Notes under the pieces: generated by a model | The model's input: the letters and a program-made list of their open reading frames with translations, nothing else | What the model was told of the DNA's origin: nothing | Database searches by the model: none | Part shown: positions 15,046 through 30,400 of the stretch, piece after piece | Position numbering within the stretch: the first letter of the stretch is position 1 | Layout: every line of letters begins with the position of its first letter | Made by a program: the position numbers and the translations under genes | Source: Auanema rhodensis | Taxonomy: Eukaryota > Nematoda > Chromadorea > Rhabditida > Rhabditidae | DNA length: 64,000 nucleotides | Direction: 5' to 3' | NCBI GenBank assembly: GCA_964057225.1 | Contig: OZ059895.1 | Coordinates: 4,960,001 to 5,024,000 of the forward strand

Positions 15046-15478
15046 ACATACACTAATGCATCATTTTTCAAACGATCATAACTAATTTTTGTATTAAGCG
15101 TTTCTCAAAGAAGTATAGTGCATTCGATGCGGATTTTTAAGCTGCGTCGATCTGTGTTATCAGATGTGCGCTAGCTTGAAAATGCACCGAGATATCAACT
15201 GATATAAGTTCACACTTATATCCTCGATTTTCACCCTGAAGAATTAATTTTTTCGTCTTCACTGATGGCTTGACTGAGCTATCCACGTGGGTGGTGTATT
15301 TCTCATCCAGGCATGGTAGATGGGCGAATGGAGAATCGAGTATTGGGAGCTCAGATAAGATGTCGGCTCTTTCAGTGTGCGTCATGGAGCAACCGGAGGC
15401 AAGACGCTCGAAGTCGGCAAGTTCGGAACCGGAGAGGCGGACTACAGGCCTGGTTCTAGGTCCTTGAGATTCTGGTTT
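15046..15478. repeat. Inverted-satellite cassette, copy 5
   Basis: 2877 bp after copy 4 and 1824 bp (four monomers plus insert) before copy 6. Confidence 0.9.
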
Positions 15479-16869
15479 CATCGAATGCACTATACTACAT
15501 TGAGAAACGCTTAATACAAAAATTAGTTATGATCGTTTGAAAAATGATGCATTAGTGTATGTTGAGTTTCCATGTACACTCAACATTGCTTCCAAAAACA
15601 TTTTGACAAAAATTTTTTCGAAAAATTTCAAAATAATTTAGCAAAAAGTAGATGTTTTTAGATTCTTTTTTTCAAGGCAAAGACGATGGACAATGTTATT
15701 CAACGAAAAAATTAATTCTTCAGGGTGAAAATCGAGGATATAAGTGTGAACTTATATCAGTTGATATCTCGGTGCATTTTCAAGCTAGCGCACATCTGAT
15801 AACACAGATCGACGCAGCTTAAAAATCCGCATCGAATGCACTATACTTCTTTGAGAAACGCTTAATACAAAACTTAGTTATGATCGTTTGAAAAATGATG
15901 CATTAGTGTATGTTGAGTTTCCATGTACACTCAACATTGCTTCCAAAAACATTTTGACAAAAATTTTTTCGAAAAATTTCAAAATAATTTAGCAAAAAGT
16001 AGATGTTTTTAGATTCTTTTTTTCAAGGCAAAGACGATGGACAATGTTATTCAACGAAAAAATTAATTCTTCAGGGTGAAAATCGAGGATATAAGTGTGA
16101 ACTTATATCAGTTGATATCTCGGTGCATTTTCAAGCTAGCGCAAATCTGATAACACAGATCGACGCAGCTTAAAAATCCGCATCGAATGCACTATACTTC
16201 ATTGAGAAACGCTTAATACAAAAATTAGTTATGATCGTTTGAAAAATGATGCATTAGTGTATGTTGAGTTTCCATGTACACTCAACATTGCTTCCAAAAA
16301 CATTTTGACAAAAATTTTTTCGAAACATTTCAAAATAATTTAGCAAAAAGTAGATGTTTTTAGATTCTTTTTTTCAAGGCAAAGACGATGGACAATGTTA
16401 TTCAACGAAAAAATTAATTCTTCAGGGTGAAAATCGAGGATATAAGTGTGAACTTATATCAGTTGATATCTCGGTGCATTTTCAAGCTTGCGCAAATCTG
16501 ATAACACAGATCGACGCAGCTTAAAAATCCGCATCGAATGCACTATACTTCGTTGAGAAACGCTTAATACAAAAATTAGTTATGATCGTTTGAAAAATGA
16601 TGCATTAGTGTATGTTGAGTTTCCATGTACACTCAACATTGCTTCCAAAAACATTTTGACAAAAATTTTTTCGAAACATTTCAAAATAATTTAGCAAAAA
16701 GTAGATGTTTTTAGATTCTTTTTTTCAAGGCAAAGACGATGGACAATGTTATTCAACGAAAAAATTAATTCTTCAGGGTGAAAATCGAGGATATAAGTGT
16801 GAACTTATATCAGTTGATATCTCGGTGCATTTTCAAGCTTGCGCAAATCTGATAACACAGATCGACGCA

Positions 16870-17302
16870 ACATACACTAATGCATCATTTTTCAAACGAT
16901 CATAACTAATTTTTGTATTAAGCGTTTCTCAAAGAAGTATAGTGCATTCGATGCGGATTTTTAAGCTGCGTCGATCTGTGTTATCAGATGTGCGCTAGCT
17001 TGAAAATGCACCGAGATATCAACTGATATAAGTTCACACTTATATCCTCGATTTTCACCCTGAAGAATTAATTTTTTCGTCTTCACTGATGGCTTGACTG
17101 AGCTATCCACGTGGGTGGTGTATTTCTCATCCAGGCATGGTAGATGGGCGAATGGAGAATCGAGTATTGGGAGCTCAGATAAGATGTCGGCTCTTTCAGT
17201 GTGCGTCATGGAGCAACCGGAGGCAAGACGCTCGAAGTCGGCAAGTTCGGAACCGGAGAGGCGGACTACAGGCCTGGTTCTAGGTCCTTGAGATTCTGGT
17301 TT
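16870..17302. repeat. Inverted-satellite cassette, copy 6
   Basis: 1824 bp after copy 5 and 2175 bp (five monomers plus insert) before copy 7. The preceding monomer has a private cgttgag variant. Confidence 0.9.
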
Positions 17303-19044
17303 CATCGAATGCACTATACTACATTGAGAAACGCTTAATACAAAAATTAGTTATGATCGTTTGAAAAATGATGCATTAGTGTATGTTGAGTTTCCATGTA
17401 CACTCAACATTGCTTCCAAAAACATTTTGACAAAAATTTTTTCGAAAAATTTCAAAATAATTTAGCAAAAAGTAGATGTTTTTAGATTCTTTTTTTCAAG
17501 GCAAAGACGATGGACAATGTTATTCAACGAAAAAATTAATTCTTCAGGGTGAAAATCGAGGATATAAGTGTGAACTTATATCAGTTGATATCTCGGTGCA
17601 TTTTCAAGCTAGCGCACATCTGATAACACAGATCGACGCAGCTTAAAAATCCGCATCGAATGCACTATACTTCTTTGAGAAACGCTTAATACAAAACTTA
17701 GTTATGATCGTTTGAAAAATGATGCATTAGTGTATGTTGAGTTTCCATGTACACTCAACATTGCTTCCAAAAACATTTTGACAAAAATTTTTTCGAAAAA
17801 TTTCAAAATAATTTAGCAAAAAGTAGATGTTTTTAGATTCTTTTTTTCAAGGCAAAGACGATGGACAATGTTATTCAACGAAAAAATTAATTCTTCAGGG
17901 TGAAAATCGAGGATATAAGTGTGAACTTATATCAGTTGATATCTCGGTGCATTTTCAAGCTAGCGCAAATCTGATAACACAGATCGACGCAGCTTAAAAA
18001 TCCGCATCGAATGCACTATACTTCATTGAGAAACGCTTAATACAAAAATTAGTTATGATCGTTTGAAAAATGATGCATTAGTGTATGTTGAGTTTCCATG
18101 TACACTCAACATTGCTTCCAAAAACATTTTGACAAAAATTTTTTCGAAACATTTCAAAATAATTTAGCAAAAAGTAGATGTTTTTAGATTCTTTTTTTCA
18201 AGGCAAAGACGATGGACAATGTTATTCAACGAAAAAATTAATTCTTCAGGGTGAAAATCGAGGATATAAGTGTGAACTTATATCAGTTGATATCTCGGTG
18301 CATTTTCAAGCTAGCGCACATCTGATAACACAGATCGACGCAGCTTAAAAATCCGCATCGAATGCACTATACTTCTTTGAGAAACGCTTAATACAAAACT
18401 TAGTTATGATCGTTTGAAAAATGATGCATTAGTGTATGTTGAGTTTCCATGTACACTCAACATTGCTTCCAAAAACATTTTGACAAAAATGTTTTCGAAA
18501 AATTTCAAAATAATTTAGCAAAAAGTAGATGTTTTTAGATTTTTTTTTTCAAGGCAAAGACGATGGACAATGTTATTCAACGAAAAAATTAATTCTTCAG
18601 GGTGAAAATCGAGGATATAAGTGTGAACTTATATCAGTTGATATCTCGGTGCATTTTCAAGCTTGCGCAAATCTGATAACACAGATCGACGCAGCTTAAA
18701 AATCCGCATCGAATGCACTATACTTCATTGAGAAACGCTTAATACAAAAATTAGTTATGATCGTTTGAAAAATGATGCATTAGTGTATGTTGAGTTTCCA
18801 TGTACACTCAACATTGCTTCCAAAAACATTTTGACAAAAATTTTTTCGAAAAATTTCAAGATAATTTAGCAAAAAGTAGATGTTTTTAGATTCTTTTTTT
18901 CAAGGCAAAGACGATGGACAATGTTATTCAACGAAAAAATTAATTCTTCAGGGTGAAAATCGAGGATATAAGTGTGAACTTATATCAGTTGATATCTCGG
19001 TGCATTTTCAAGCTTGCGCAAATCTGATAACACAGATCGACGCA

Positions 19045-19477
19045 ACATACACTAATGCATCATTTTTCAAACGATCATAACTAATTTTTGTATTAAGCGT
19101 TTCTCAAAGAAGTATAGTGCATTCGATGCGGATTTTTAAGCTGCGTCGATCTGTGTTATCAGATGTGCGCTAGCTTGAAAATGCACCGAGATATCAACTG
19201 ATATAAGTTCACACTTATATCCTCGATTTTCACCCTGAAGAATTAATTTTTTCGTCTTCACTGATGGCTTGACTGAGCTATCCACGTGGGTGGTGTATTT
19301 CTCATCCAGGCATGGTAGATGGGCGAATGGAGAATCGAGTATTGGGAGCTCAGATAAGATGTCGGCTCTTTCAGTGTGCGTCATGGAGCAACCGGAGGCA
19401 AGACGCTCGAAGTCGGCAAGTTCGGAACCGGAGAGGCGGACTACAGGCCTGATTCTAGGTCCTTGAGATTCTGGTTT
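19045..19477. repeat. Inverted-satellite cassette, copy 7 (single-base variant)
   Basis: The only copy with a difference visible in the translated part: ggcctgattctagg instead of ggcctggttctagg near 19451, which changes the minus-frame TRP to IRP. After it there are no cassettes for about 13 kb. Confidence 0.9.
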
Positions 19478-22400
19478 CATCGAATGCACTATACTACATT
19501 GAGAAACGCTTAATACAAAAATTAGTTATGATCGTTTGAAAAATGATGCATTAGTGTATGTTGAGTTTCCATGTACACTCAACATTGCTTCCAAAAACAT
19601 TTTGACAAAAATTTTTTCGAAAAATTTCAAAATAATTTAGCAAAAAGTAGATGTTTTTAGATTCTTTTTTTCAAGGCAAAGACGATGGACAATGTTATTC
19701 AACGAAAAAATTAATTCTTCAGGGTGAAAATCGAGGATATAAGTGTGAACTTATATCAGTTGATATCTCGGTGCATTTTCAAGCTTGCGCAAATCTGATA
19801 ACACAGATCGACGCAGCTTAAAAATCCGCATCGAATGCACTATACTTCATTGAGAAACGCTTAATACAAAAATTAGTTATGATCGTTTGAAAAATGATGC
19901 ATTAGTGTATGTTGAGTTTCCATGTACACTCAACATTGCTTCCAAAAACATTTTGACAAAAATTTTTTCGAAACATTTCAAAATAATTTAGCAAAAAGTA
20001 GATGTTTTTAGATTCTTTTTTTCAAGGCAAAGACGATGGACAATGTTATTCAACGAAAAAATTAATTCTTCAGGGTGAAAATCGAGGATATAAGTGTGAA
20101 CTTATATCAGTTGATATCTCGGTGCATTTTCAAGCTAGCGCAAATCTGATAACACAGATCGACGCAGCTTAAAAATCCGCATCGAATGCACTATACTACA
20201 TTGAGAAACGCTTAATACAAAACTTATTTATGATCGTTTGAAAAATGATGCATTAGTGTATGTTGAGTTTCCATGTACACTCAACATTGCTTCCAAAAAC
20301 ATTTTGACAAAAATTTTTTCGAAAAATTTCAAAATAATTTAGCAAAAAGTAGATGTTTTTAGATTCTTTTTTTCAAGGCAAAGACGATGGACAATGTTAT
20401 TCAACGAAAAAATTAATTCTTCAGGGTGAAAATCGAGGATATAAGTGTGAACTTATATCAGTTGATATCTCGGTGCATTTTCAAGCTAGCGCACATCTGA
20501 TAACACAGATCGACGCAGCTTAAAAATCCGCATCGAATGCACTATACTTCATTGAGAAACGCTTAATACAAAAATTAGTTATGATCGTTTGAAAAATGAT
20601 GCATTAGTGTATGTTGAGTTTCCATGTACACTCAACATTGCTTCCAAAAACATTTTGACAAAAATTTTTTCGAAACATTTCAAAATAATTTAGCAAAAAG
20701 TAGATGTTTTTAGATTCTTTTTTTCAAGGCAAAGACGATGGACAATGTTATTCAACGAAAAAATTAATTCTTCAGGGTGAAAATCGAGGATATAAGTGTG
20801 AACTTATATCAGTTGATATCTCGGTGCATTTTCAAGCTAGCGCACATCTGATAACACAGATCGACGCAGCTTAAAAATCCGCATCGAATGCACTATACTA
20901 CATTGAGAAACGCTTAATACAAAACTTATTTATGATCGTTTGAAAAATGATGCATTAGTGTATGTTGAGTTTCCATGTACACTCAACATTGCTTCCAAAA
21001 ACATTTTGACAAAAATTTTTTCGAAACATTTCAAAATAATTTAGCAAAAAGTAGATGTTTTTAGATTCTTTTTTTCAAGGCAAAGACGATGGACAATGTT
21101 ATTCAACGAAAAAATTAATTCTTCAGGGTGAAAATCGAGGATATAAGTGTGAACTTATATCAGTTGATATCTCGGTGCATTTTCAAGCTAGCGCAAATCT
21201 GATAACACAGATCGACGCAGCTTAAAAATCCGCATCGAATGCACTATACTACATTGAAAAACGCTTAATACAAAAATTAGTTATGATCGTTTGAAAAATG
21301 ATGCATTAGTGTATGTTGAGTTTCCATGTACACTCAACATTGCTTCCAAAAACATTTTGACAAAAATTTTTTCGAAAAATTTCAAGATAATTTAGCAAAA
21401 AGTAGATGTTTTTAGATTCTTTTTTTCAAGGCAAAGACGATGGACAATGTTATTCAACGAAAAAATTAATTCTTCAGGGTGAAAATCGAGGATATAAGTG
21501 TGAACTTATATCAGTTGATATCTCGGTGCATTTTCAAGCTAGCGCAAATCTGATAACACAGATCGACGCAGCTTAAAAATCCGCATCGAATGCACTATAC
21601 TACATTGAGAAACGCTTAATACAAAACTTAGTTATGATCGTTTGAAAAATGATGCATTAGTGTATGTTGAGTTTCCATGTACACTCAACATTGCTTCCAA
21701 AAACATTTTGACAAAAATTTTTTCGAAAAATTTCAAAATAATTTAGCAAAAAGTAGATGTTTTTAGATTCTTTTTTTCAAGGCAAAGACGATGGACAATG
21801 TTATTCAACGAAAAAATTAATTCTTCAGGGTGAAAATCGAGGATATAAGTGTGAACTTATATCAGTTGATATCTCGGTGCATTTTCAAGCTAGCGCACAT
21901 CTGATAACACAGATCGACGCAGCTTAAAAATCCGCATCGAATGCACTATACTTCATTGAGAAACGCTTAATACAAAAATTAGTTATGATCGTTTGAAAAA
22001 TGATGCATTAGTGTATGTTGAGTTTCCATGTACACTCAACATTGCTTCCAAAAACATTTTGACAAAAATTTTTTCGAAACATTTCAAAATAATTTAGCAA
22101 AAAGTAGATGTTTTTAGATTCTTTTTTTCAAGGCAAAGACGATGGACAATGTTATTCAACGAAAAAATTAATTCTTCAGGGTGAAAATCGAGGATATAAG
22201 TGTGAACTTATATCAGTTGATATCTCGGTGCATTTTCAAGCTTGCGCAAATCTGATAACACAGATCGACGCAGCTTAAAAATCCGCATCGAATGCACTAT
22301 ACTTCTTTGAGAAACGCTTAATACAAAACTTAGTTATGATCGTTTGAAAAATGATGCATTAGTGTATGTTGAGTTTCCATGTACACTCAACATTGCTTCC

Positions 22401-25359
22401 AAAAACATTTTGACAAAAATTTTTTCGAAAAATTTCAAGATAGTTTAGCAAAAAGTAGATGTTTTTAGATTCTTTTTTTCAAGGCAAAGACGATGGACAA
22501 TGTTATTCAACGAAAAAATTAATTCTTCAGGGTGAAAATCGAGGATATAAGTGTGAACTTATATCAGTTGATATCTCGGTGCATTTTCAAGCTAGCGCAA
22601 ATCTGATAACACAGATCGACGCAGCTTAAAAATCCGCATCGAATGCACTATACTTCATTGAGAAACGCTTAATACAAAAATTAGTTATGATCGTTTGAAA
22701 AATGATGCATTAGTGTATGTTGAGTTTCCATGTACACTCAACATTGCTTCCAAAAACATTTTGACAAAAATTTTTTCGAAACATTTCAAAATAATTTAGC
22801 AAAAAGTAGATGTTTTTAGATTCTTTTTTTCAAGGCAAAGACGATGGACAATGTTATTCAACGAAAAAATTAATTCTTCAGGGTGAAAATCGAGGATATA
22901 AGTGTGAACTTATATCAGTTGATATCTCGGTGCATTTTCAAGCTTGCGCAAATCTGATAACACAGATCGACGCAGCTTAAAAATCCGCATCGAATGCACT
23001 ATACTTCATTGAGAAACGCTTAATACAAAAATTAGTTATGATCGTTTGAAAAATGATGCATTAGTGTATGTTGAGTTTCCATGTACACTCAACATTGCTT
23101 CCAAAAACATTTTGACAAAAATTTTTTCGAAACATTTCAAAATAATTTAGCAAAAAGTAGATGTTTTTAGATTCTTTTTTTCAAGGCAAAGACGATGGAC
23201 AATGTTATTCAACGAAAAAATTAATTCTTCAGGGTGAAAATCGAGGATATAAGTGTGAACTTATATCAGTTGATATCTCGGTGCATTTTCAAGCTTGCGC
23301 AAATCTGATAACACAGATCGACGCAGCTTAAAAATCCGCATCGAATGCACTATACTTCATTGAGAAACGCTTAATACAAAAATTAGTTATGATCGTTTGA
23401 AAAATGATGCATTAGTGTATGTTGAGTTTCCATGTACACTCAACATTGCTTCCAAAAACATTTTGACAAAAATTTTTTCGAAACATTTCAAAATAATTTA
23501 GCAAAAAGTAGATGTTTTTAGATTCTTTTTTTCAAGGCAAAGACGATGGACAATGTTATTCAACGAAAAAATTAATTCTTCAGGGTGAAAATCGAGGATA
23601 TAAGTGTGAACTTATATCAGTTGATATCTCGGTGCATTTTCAAGCTTGCGCAAATCTGATAACACAGATCGACGCAGCTTAAAAATCCGCATCGAATGCA
23701 CTATACTTCATTGAGAAACGCTTAATACAAAAATTAGTTATGATCGTTTGAAAAATGATGCATTAGTGTATGTTGAGTTTCCATGTACACTCAACATTGC
23801 TTCCAAAAACATTTTGACAAAAATTTTTTCGAAACATTTCAAAATAATTTAGCAAAAAGTAGATGTTTTTAGATTCTTTTTTTCAAGGCAAAGACGATGG
23901 ACAATGTTATTCAACGAAAAAATTAATTCTTCAGGGTGAAAATCGAGGATATAAGTGTGAACTTATATCAGTTGATATCTCGGTGCATTTTCAAGCTTGC
24001 GCAAATCTGATAACACAGATCGACGCAGCTTAAAAATCCGCATCGAATGCACTATACTTCATTGAGAAACGCTTAATACAAAAATTAGTTATGATCGTTT
24101 GAAAAATGATGCATTAGTGTATGTTGAGTTTCCATGTACACTCAACATTGCTTCCAAAAACATTTTGACAAAAATTTTTTCGAAACATTTCAAAATAATT
24201 TAGCAAAAAGTAGATGTTTTTAGATTCTTTTTTTCAAGGCAAAGACGATGGACAATGTTATTCAACGAAAAAATTAATTCTTCAGGGTGAAAATCGAGGA
24301 TATAAGTGTGAACTTATATCAGTTGATATCTCGGTGCATTTTCAAGCTTGCGCAAATCTGATAACACAGATCGACGCAGCTTAAAAATCCGCATCGAATG
24401 CACTATACTTCATTGAGAAACGCTTAATACAAAAATTAGTTATGATCGTTTGAAAAATGATGCATTAGTGTATGTTGAGTTTCCATGTACACTCAACATT
24501 GCTTCCAAAAACATTTTGACAAAAATTTTTTCGAAACATTTCAAAATAATTTAGCAAAAAGTAGATGTTTTTAGATTCTTTTTTTCAAGGCAAAGACGAT
24601 GGACAATGTTATTCAACGAAAAAATTAATTCTTCAGGGTGAAAATCGAGGATATAAGTGTGAACTTATATCAGTTGATATCTCGGTGCATTTTCAAGCTT
24701 GCGCAAATCTGATAACACAGATCGACGCAGCTTAAAAATCCGCATCGAATGCACTATACTTCTTTGAGAAACGCTTGATACAAAACTTAGTTATGATCGT
24801 TTGAAAAATGATGCATTAGTGTATGTTGAGTTTCCATGTACACTCAACATTGCTTCCAAAAACATTTTGACAAAAACTTTTTCGAAACATTTCAAAATAA
24901 TTTAGCAAAAAGTAGATGTTTTTAGATTCTTTTTTTCAAGGCAAAGACGATGGACAATGTTATTCAACGAAAAAATTAATTCTTCAGGGTGAAAATCGAG
25001 GATATAAGTGTGAACTTATATCAGTTGATATCTCGGTGCATTTTCAAGCTAGCGCAAATCTGATAACACAGATCGACGCAGCTTAAAAATCCGCATCGAA
25101 TGCACTATACTTCATTGAGAAACGCTTAATACAAAAATTAGTTATGATCGTTTGAAAAATGATGCATTAGTGTATGTTGAGTTTCCATGTACACTCAATA
25201 TTGCTTCCAAAAACATTTTGACAAAAATTTTTTCGAAACATTTCAAAATAATTTAGCAAAAAGTAGATGTTTTTAGATTCTTTTTTTCAAGGCAAAGACG
25301 ATGGACAATGTTATTCAACGAAAAAATTAATTCTTCAGGGTGAAAATCGAGGATATAAG

Positions 25360-27460
25360 TGTGAACTTATATCAGTTGATATCTCGGTGCATTTTCAAGC
25401 TTGCGCAAATCTGATAACACAGATCGACGCAGCTTAAAAATCCGCATCGAATGCACTATACTTCATTGAGAAACGCTTAATACAAAAATTAGTTATGATC
25501 GTTTGAAAAATGATGCATTAGTGTATGTTGAGTTTCCATGTACACTCAACATTGCTTCCAAAAACATTTTGACAAAAATTTTTTCGAAACATTTCAAAAT
25601 AATTTAGCAAAAAGTAGATGTTTTTAGATTCTTTTTTTCAAGGCAAAGACGATGGACAATGTTATTCAACGAAAAAATTAATTCTTCAGGGTGAAAATCG
25701 AAGATATAAGTGTGAACTTATATCAGTTGATATCTCGGTGCATTTTCAAGCTTGCGCAAATCTGATAACACAGATCGACGCAGCTTAAAAATCCGCATCG
25801 AATGCACTATACTTCATTGAGAAACGCTTAATACAAAAATTAGTTATGATCGTTTGAAAAATGATGCATTAGTGTATGTTGAGTTTCCATGTACACTCAA
25901 CATTGCTTCCAAAAACATTTTGACAAAAATTTTTTCGAAACATTTCAAAATAATTTAGCAAAAAGTAGATGTTTTTAGATTCTTTTTTTCAAGGCAAAGA
26001 CGATGGACAATGTTATTCAACGAAAAAATTAATTCTTCAGGGTGAAAATCGAGGATATAAGTGTGAACTTATATCAGTTGATATCTCGGTGCATTTTCAA
26101 GCTAGCGCAAATCTGATAACACAGATCGACGCAGCTTAAAAATCCGCATCGAATGCACTATACTTCATTGAGAAACGCTTAATACAAAAATTAGTTATGA
26201 TCGTTTGAAAAATGATGCATTAGTGTATGTTGAGTTTCCATGTACACTCAACATTGCTTCCAAAAACATTTTGACAAAAATTTTTTCGAAACATTTCAAA
26301 ATAATTTAGCAAAAAGTAGATGTTTTTAGATTCTTTTTTTCAAGGCAAAGACGATGGACAATGTTATTCAACGAAAAAATTAATTCTTCAGGGTGAAAAT
26401 CGAAGATATAAGTGTGAACTTATATCAGTTGATATCTCGGTGCATTTTCAAGCTTGCGCAAATCTGATAACACAGATCGACGCAGCTTAAAAATCCGCAT
26501 CGAATGCACTATACTTCATTGAGAAACGCTTAATACAAAAATTAGTTATGATCGTTTGAAAAATGATGCATTAGTGTATGTTGAGTTTCCATGTACACTC
26601 AACATTGCTTCCAAAAACATTTTGACAAAAATTTTTTCGAAACATTTCAAAATAATTTAGCAAAAAGTAGATGTTTTTAGATTCTTTTTTTCAAGGCAAA
26701 GACGATGGACAATGTTATTCAACGAAAAAATTAATTCTTCAGGGTGAAAATCGAGGATATAAGTGTGAACTTATATCAGTTGATATCTCGGTGCATTTTC
26801 AAGCTAGCGCAAATCTGATAACACAGATCGACGCAGCTTAAAAATCCGCATCGAATGCACTATACTTCATTGAGAAACGCTTAATACAAAAATTAGTTAT
26901 GATCGTTTGAAAAATGATGCATTAGTGTATGTTGAGTTTCCATGTACACTCAACATTGCTTCCAAAAACATTTTGACAAAAATTTTTTCGAAACATTTCA
27001 AAATAATTTAGCAAAAAGTAGATGTTTTTAGATTCTTTTTTTCAAGGCAAAGACGATGGACAATGTTATTCAACGAAAAAATTAATTCTTCAGGGTGAAA
27101 ATCGAAGATATAAGTGTGAACTTATATCAGTTGATATCTCGGTGCATTTTCAAGCTTGCGCAAATCTGATAACACAGATCGACGCAGCTTAAAAATCCGC
27201 ATCGAATGCACTATACTTCATTGAGAAACGCTTAATACAAAAATTAGTTATGATCGTTTGAAAAATGATGCATTAGTGTATGTTGAGTTTCCATGTACAC
27301 TCAACATTGCTTCCAAAAACATTTTGACAAAAATTTTTTCGAAACATTTCAAAATAATTTAGCAAAAAGTAGATGTTTTTAGATTCTTTTTTTCAAGGCA
27401 AAGACGATGGACAATGTTATTCAACGAAAAAATTAATTCTTCAGGGTGAAAATCGAGGAT
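25360..27460. repeat. 702-bp dimeric higher-order repeat within the satellite
   Basis: The private substitution cgaagatataag occurs at 25701, 26403 and 27105, exactly 702 bp (two monomers) apart. It alternates with cgaggatataag monomers, and the aagcttgcgc and aagctagcgc variants alternate in step. This is a local two-monomer higher-order unit of about three copies. Outer limits are approximate. Confidence 0.75.
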
Positions 27461-30400
27461 ATAAGTGTGAACTTATATCAGTTGATATCTCGGTGCATTT
27501 TCAAGCTTGCGCAAATCTGATAACACAGATCGACGCAGCTTAAAAATCCGCATCGAATGCACTATACTACATTGAGAAACGCTTAATACAAAAATTAGTT
27601 ATGATCGTTTGAAAAATGATGCATTAGTGTATGTTGAGTTTCCATGTACACTCAACATTGCTTCCAAAAACATTTTGACAAAAATTTTTTCGAAAAATTT
27701 CAAAATAATTTAGCAAAAAGTAGATGTTTTTAGATTCCTTTTTTTAAGGCAAAGATGATGGACAATGTTATTCAACAAAAAAATTAATTCTTCAGGGTGA
27801 AAATCGAGGATATAAGTGTGAACTTATATCAGTAGATATCTCGGTGCATTTTTAAGCCAGCGCAAATCTGATAACACAGATCGACGCAGCTTAAAAATCC
27901 GCATCGAATGCACTATACTACATTGAGAAACGCTTAATACAAAAATTAGTTATGATCGTTTGAAAAATGATGCATTAGTGTATGTTGAGTTTCCATGTAC
28001 ACTCAACATTGCTTCCAAAAACATTTTGACAAAAATTTTTTCGAAAAATTTCAAAATAATTTAGCAAAAAGTAGATGTTTTTAGATTCTTTTTTTTAAGG
28101 CAAAAATGATGGACAATGTTATAAAACGAAAAAATTAATTCTTCAGGGTGAAAATCGAGGATATAAGTGTGAACTTATATCAGTTGATATCTCGGTGCAT
28201 TTTTAAGCCAGCGCAAATCTGATAACACAGATCGACGCAGCTTAAAAATCCGCATCGAATGCACTATACTACATTGAAAAACGCTTGATACAATAATTAG
28301 TTATGATCGTTTGAAAAATAATGCATTAGTGTATGTTGAGTTTCCATGTACACTCAACATTGCTTCCAAAAACATTTTGACAAAAATTTTTTCGAAAAAT
28401 TTCAAGATAATTTAGCAAAAAGTAGATGTTTTTAGATTCTTTTTTTCAAGGCAAAGACGATGGACAATGTTATTCAACGAAAAAATTAATTCTTCAGGGT
28501 GAAAATCGAGGATATAAGTGTGAACTTATATCAGTTGATATCTCGGTGCATTTTCAAGCTAGCGCAAATCTGATAACACAGATCGACGCAGCTTAAAAAT
28601 CCGCATCGAATGCACTATACTACATTGAGAAACGCTTAATACAAAACTTAGTTATGATCGTTTGAAAAATGATGCATTAGTGTATGTTGAGTTTCCATGT
28701 ACACTCAACATTGCTTCCAAAAACATTTTGACAAAAATTTTTTCGAAAAATTTCAAAATAATTTCACATTTTTAGATTTCTTTTTTTAAGGCGAAGACGA
28801 TGGACAATGTTATTTAACGAAAAAATTAATTCTTCAGGGTGAAAATCGAGGATATAAGTGTGAACTTATATCAGTTGATATCTCGGTGCATTTTCAAGCT
28901 TGCGCAAATCTGATAACACAGATCGACGCAGCTTAAAAATCCGCATCGAATGCACTATACTTCTTTGAGAAACGCTTAATACAAAAATTAGTTATGATCG
29001 TTTGAAAAATGATGCATTAGTGTATGTTGAGTTTCCATGTACACTCAACATTGCTTCCAAAAACATTTTGACAAAAATTTTTTCGAAAAATTTCAAAATA
29101 ATTTAGCAAAAAGTAGATGTTTTTAGATTCTTTTTTTCAAGGCAAAGACGATGGACAATGTTATTCAACGAAAAAATTAATTCTTCAGGGTGAAAATCGA
29201 GGATATAAGTGTGAACTTATATCAGTTGATATCTCGGTGCATTTTCAAGCTAGCGCAAATCTGATAACACAGATCGACGCAGCTTAAAAATCCGCATCGA
29301 ATGCACTATACTTCATTGAGAAACGCTTAATACAAAAATTAGTTATGATCGTTTGAAAAATGATGCATTAGTGTATGTTGAGTTTCCATGTACACTCAAC
29401 ATTGCTTCCAAAAACATTTTGACAAAAATTTTTTCGAAAAATTTCAAAATAATTTAGCAAAAAGTAGATGTTTTTAGATTCTTTTTTTCAAGGCAAAGAC
29501 GATGGACAATGTTATTCAACGAAAAAATTAATTCTTCAGGGTGAAAATCGAGGATATAAGTGTGAACTTATATCAGTTGATATCTCGGTGCATTTTCAAG
29601 CTTGCGCAAATCTGATAACACAGATCGACGCAGCTTAAAAATCCGCATCGAATGCACTATACTTCATTGAGAAACGCTTAATACAAAAATTAGTTATGAT
29701 CGTTTGAAAAATGATGCATTAGTGTATGTTGAGTTTCCATGTACACTCAACATTGCTTCCAAAAACATTTTGACAAAAATTTTTTCGAAAAATTTCAAAA
29801 TAATTTAGCAAAAAGTAGATGTTTTTAGATTCTTTTTTTCAAGGCAAAGACGATGGACAATGTTATTCAACGAAAAAATTAATTCTTCAGGGTGAAAATC
29901 GAGGATATAAGTGTGAACTTATATCAGTTGATATCTCGGTGCATTTTCAAGCTAGCGCAAATCTGATAACACAGATCGACGCAGCTTAAAAATCCGGATC
30001 GAATGCACTATACTTCTTTGAGAAACGCTTAATACAAAAATTAGTTATGATCGTTTGAAAAATGATGCATTAGTGTATGTTGAGTTTCCATGTACACTCA
30101 ACATTGCTTCCAAAAACATTTTGACAAAAATTTTTTCGAAAAATTTCAAAATAATTTAGCAAAAAGTAGATGTTTTTAGATTCCTTTTTTTAAGGCAAAG
30201 ATGATGGACAATGTTATTCAACAAAAAAATTAATTCTTCAGGGTGAAAATCGAGGATATAAGTGTGAACTTATATCAGTAGATATCTCGGTGCATTTTTA
30301 AGCCAGCGCAAATCTGATAACACAGATCGACGCAGCTTAAAAATCCGCATCGAATGCACTATACTACATTGAGAAACGCTTAATACAAAAATTAGTTATG

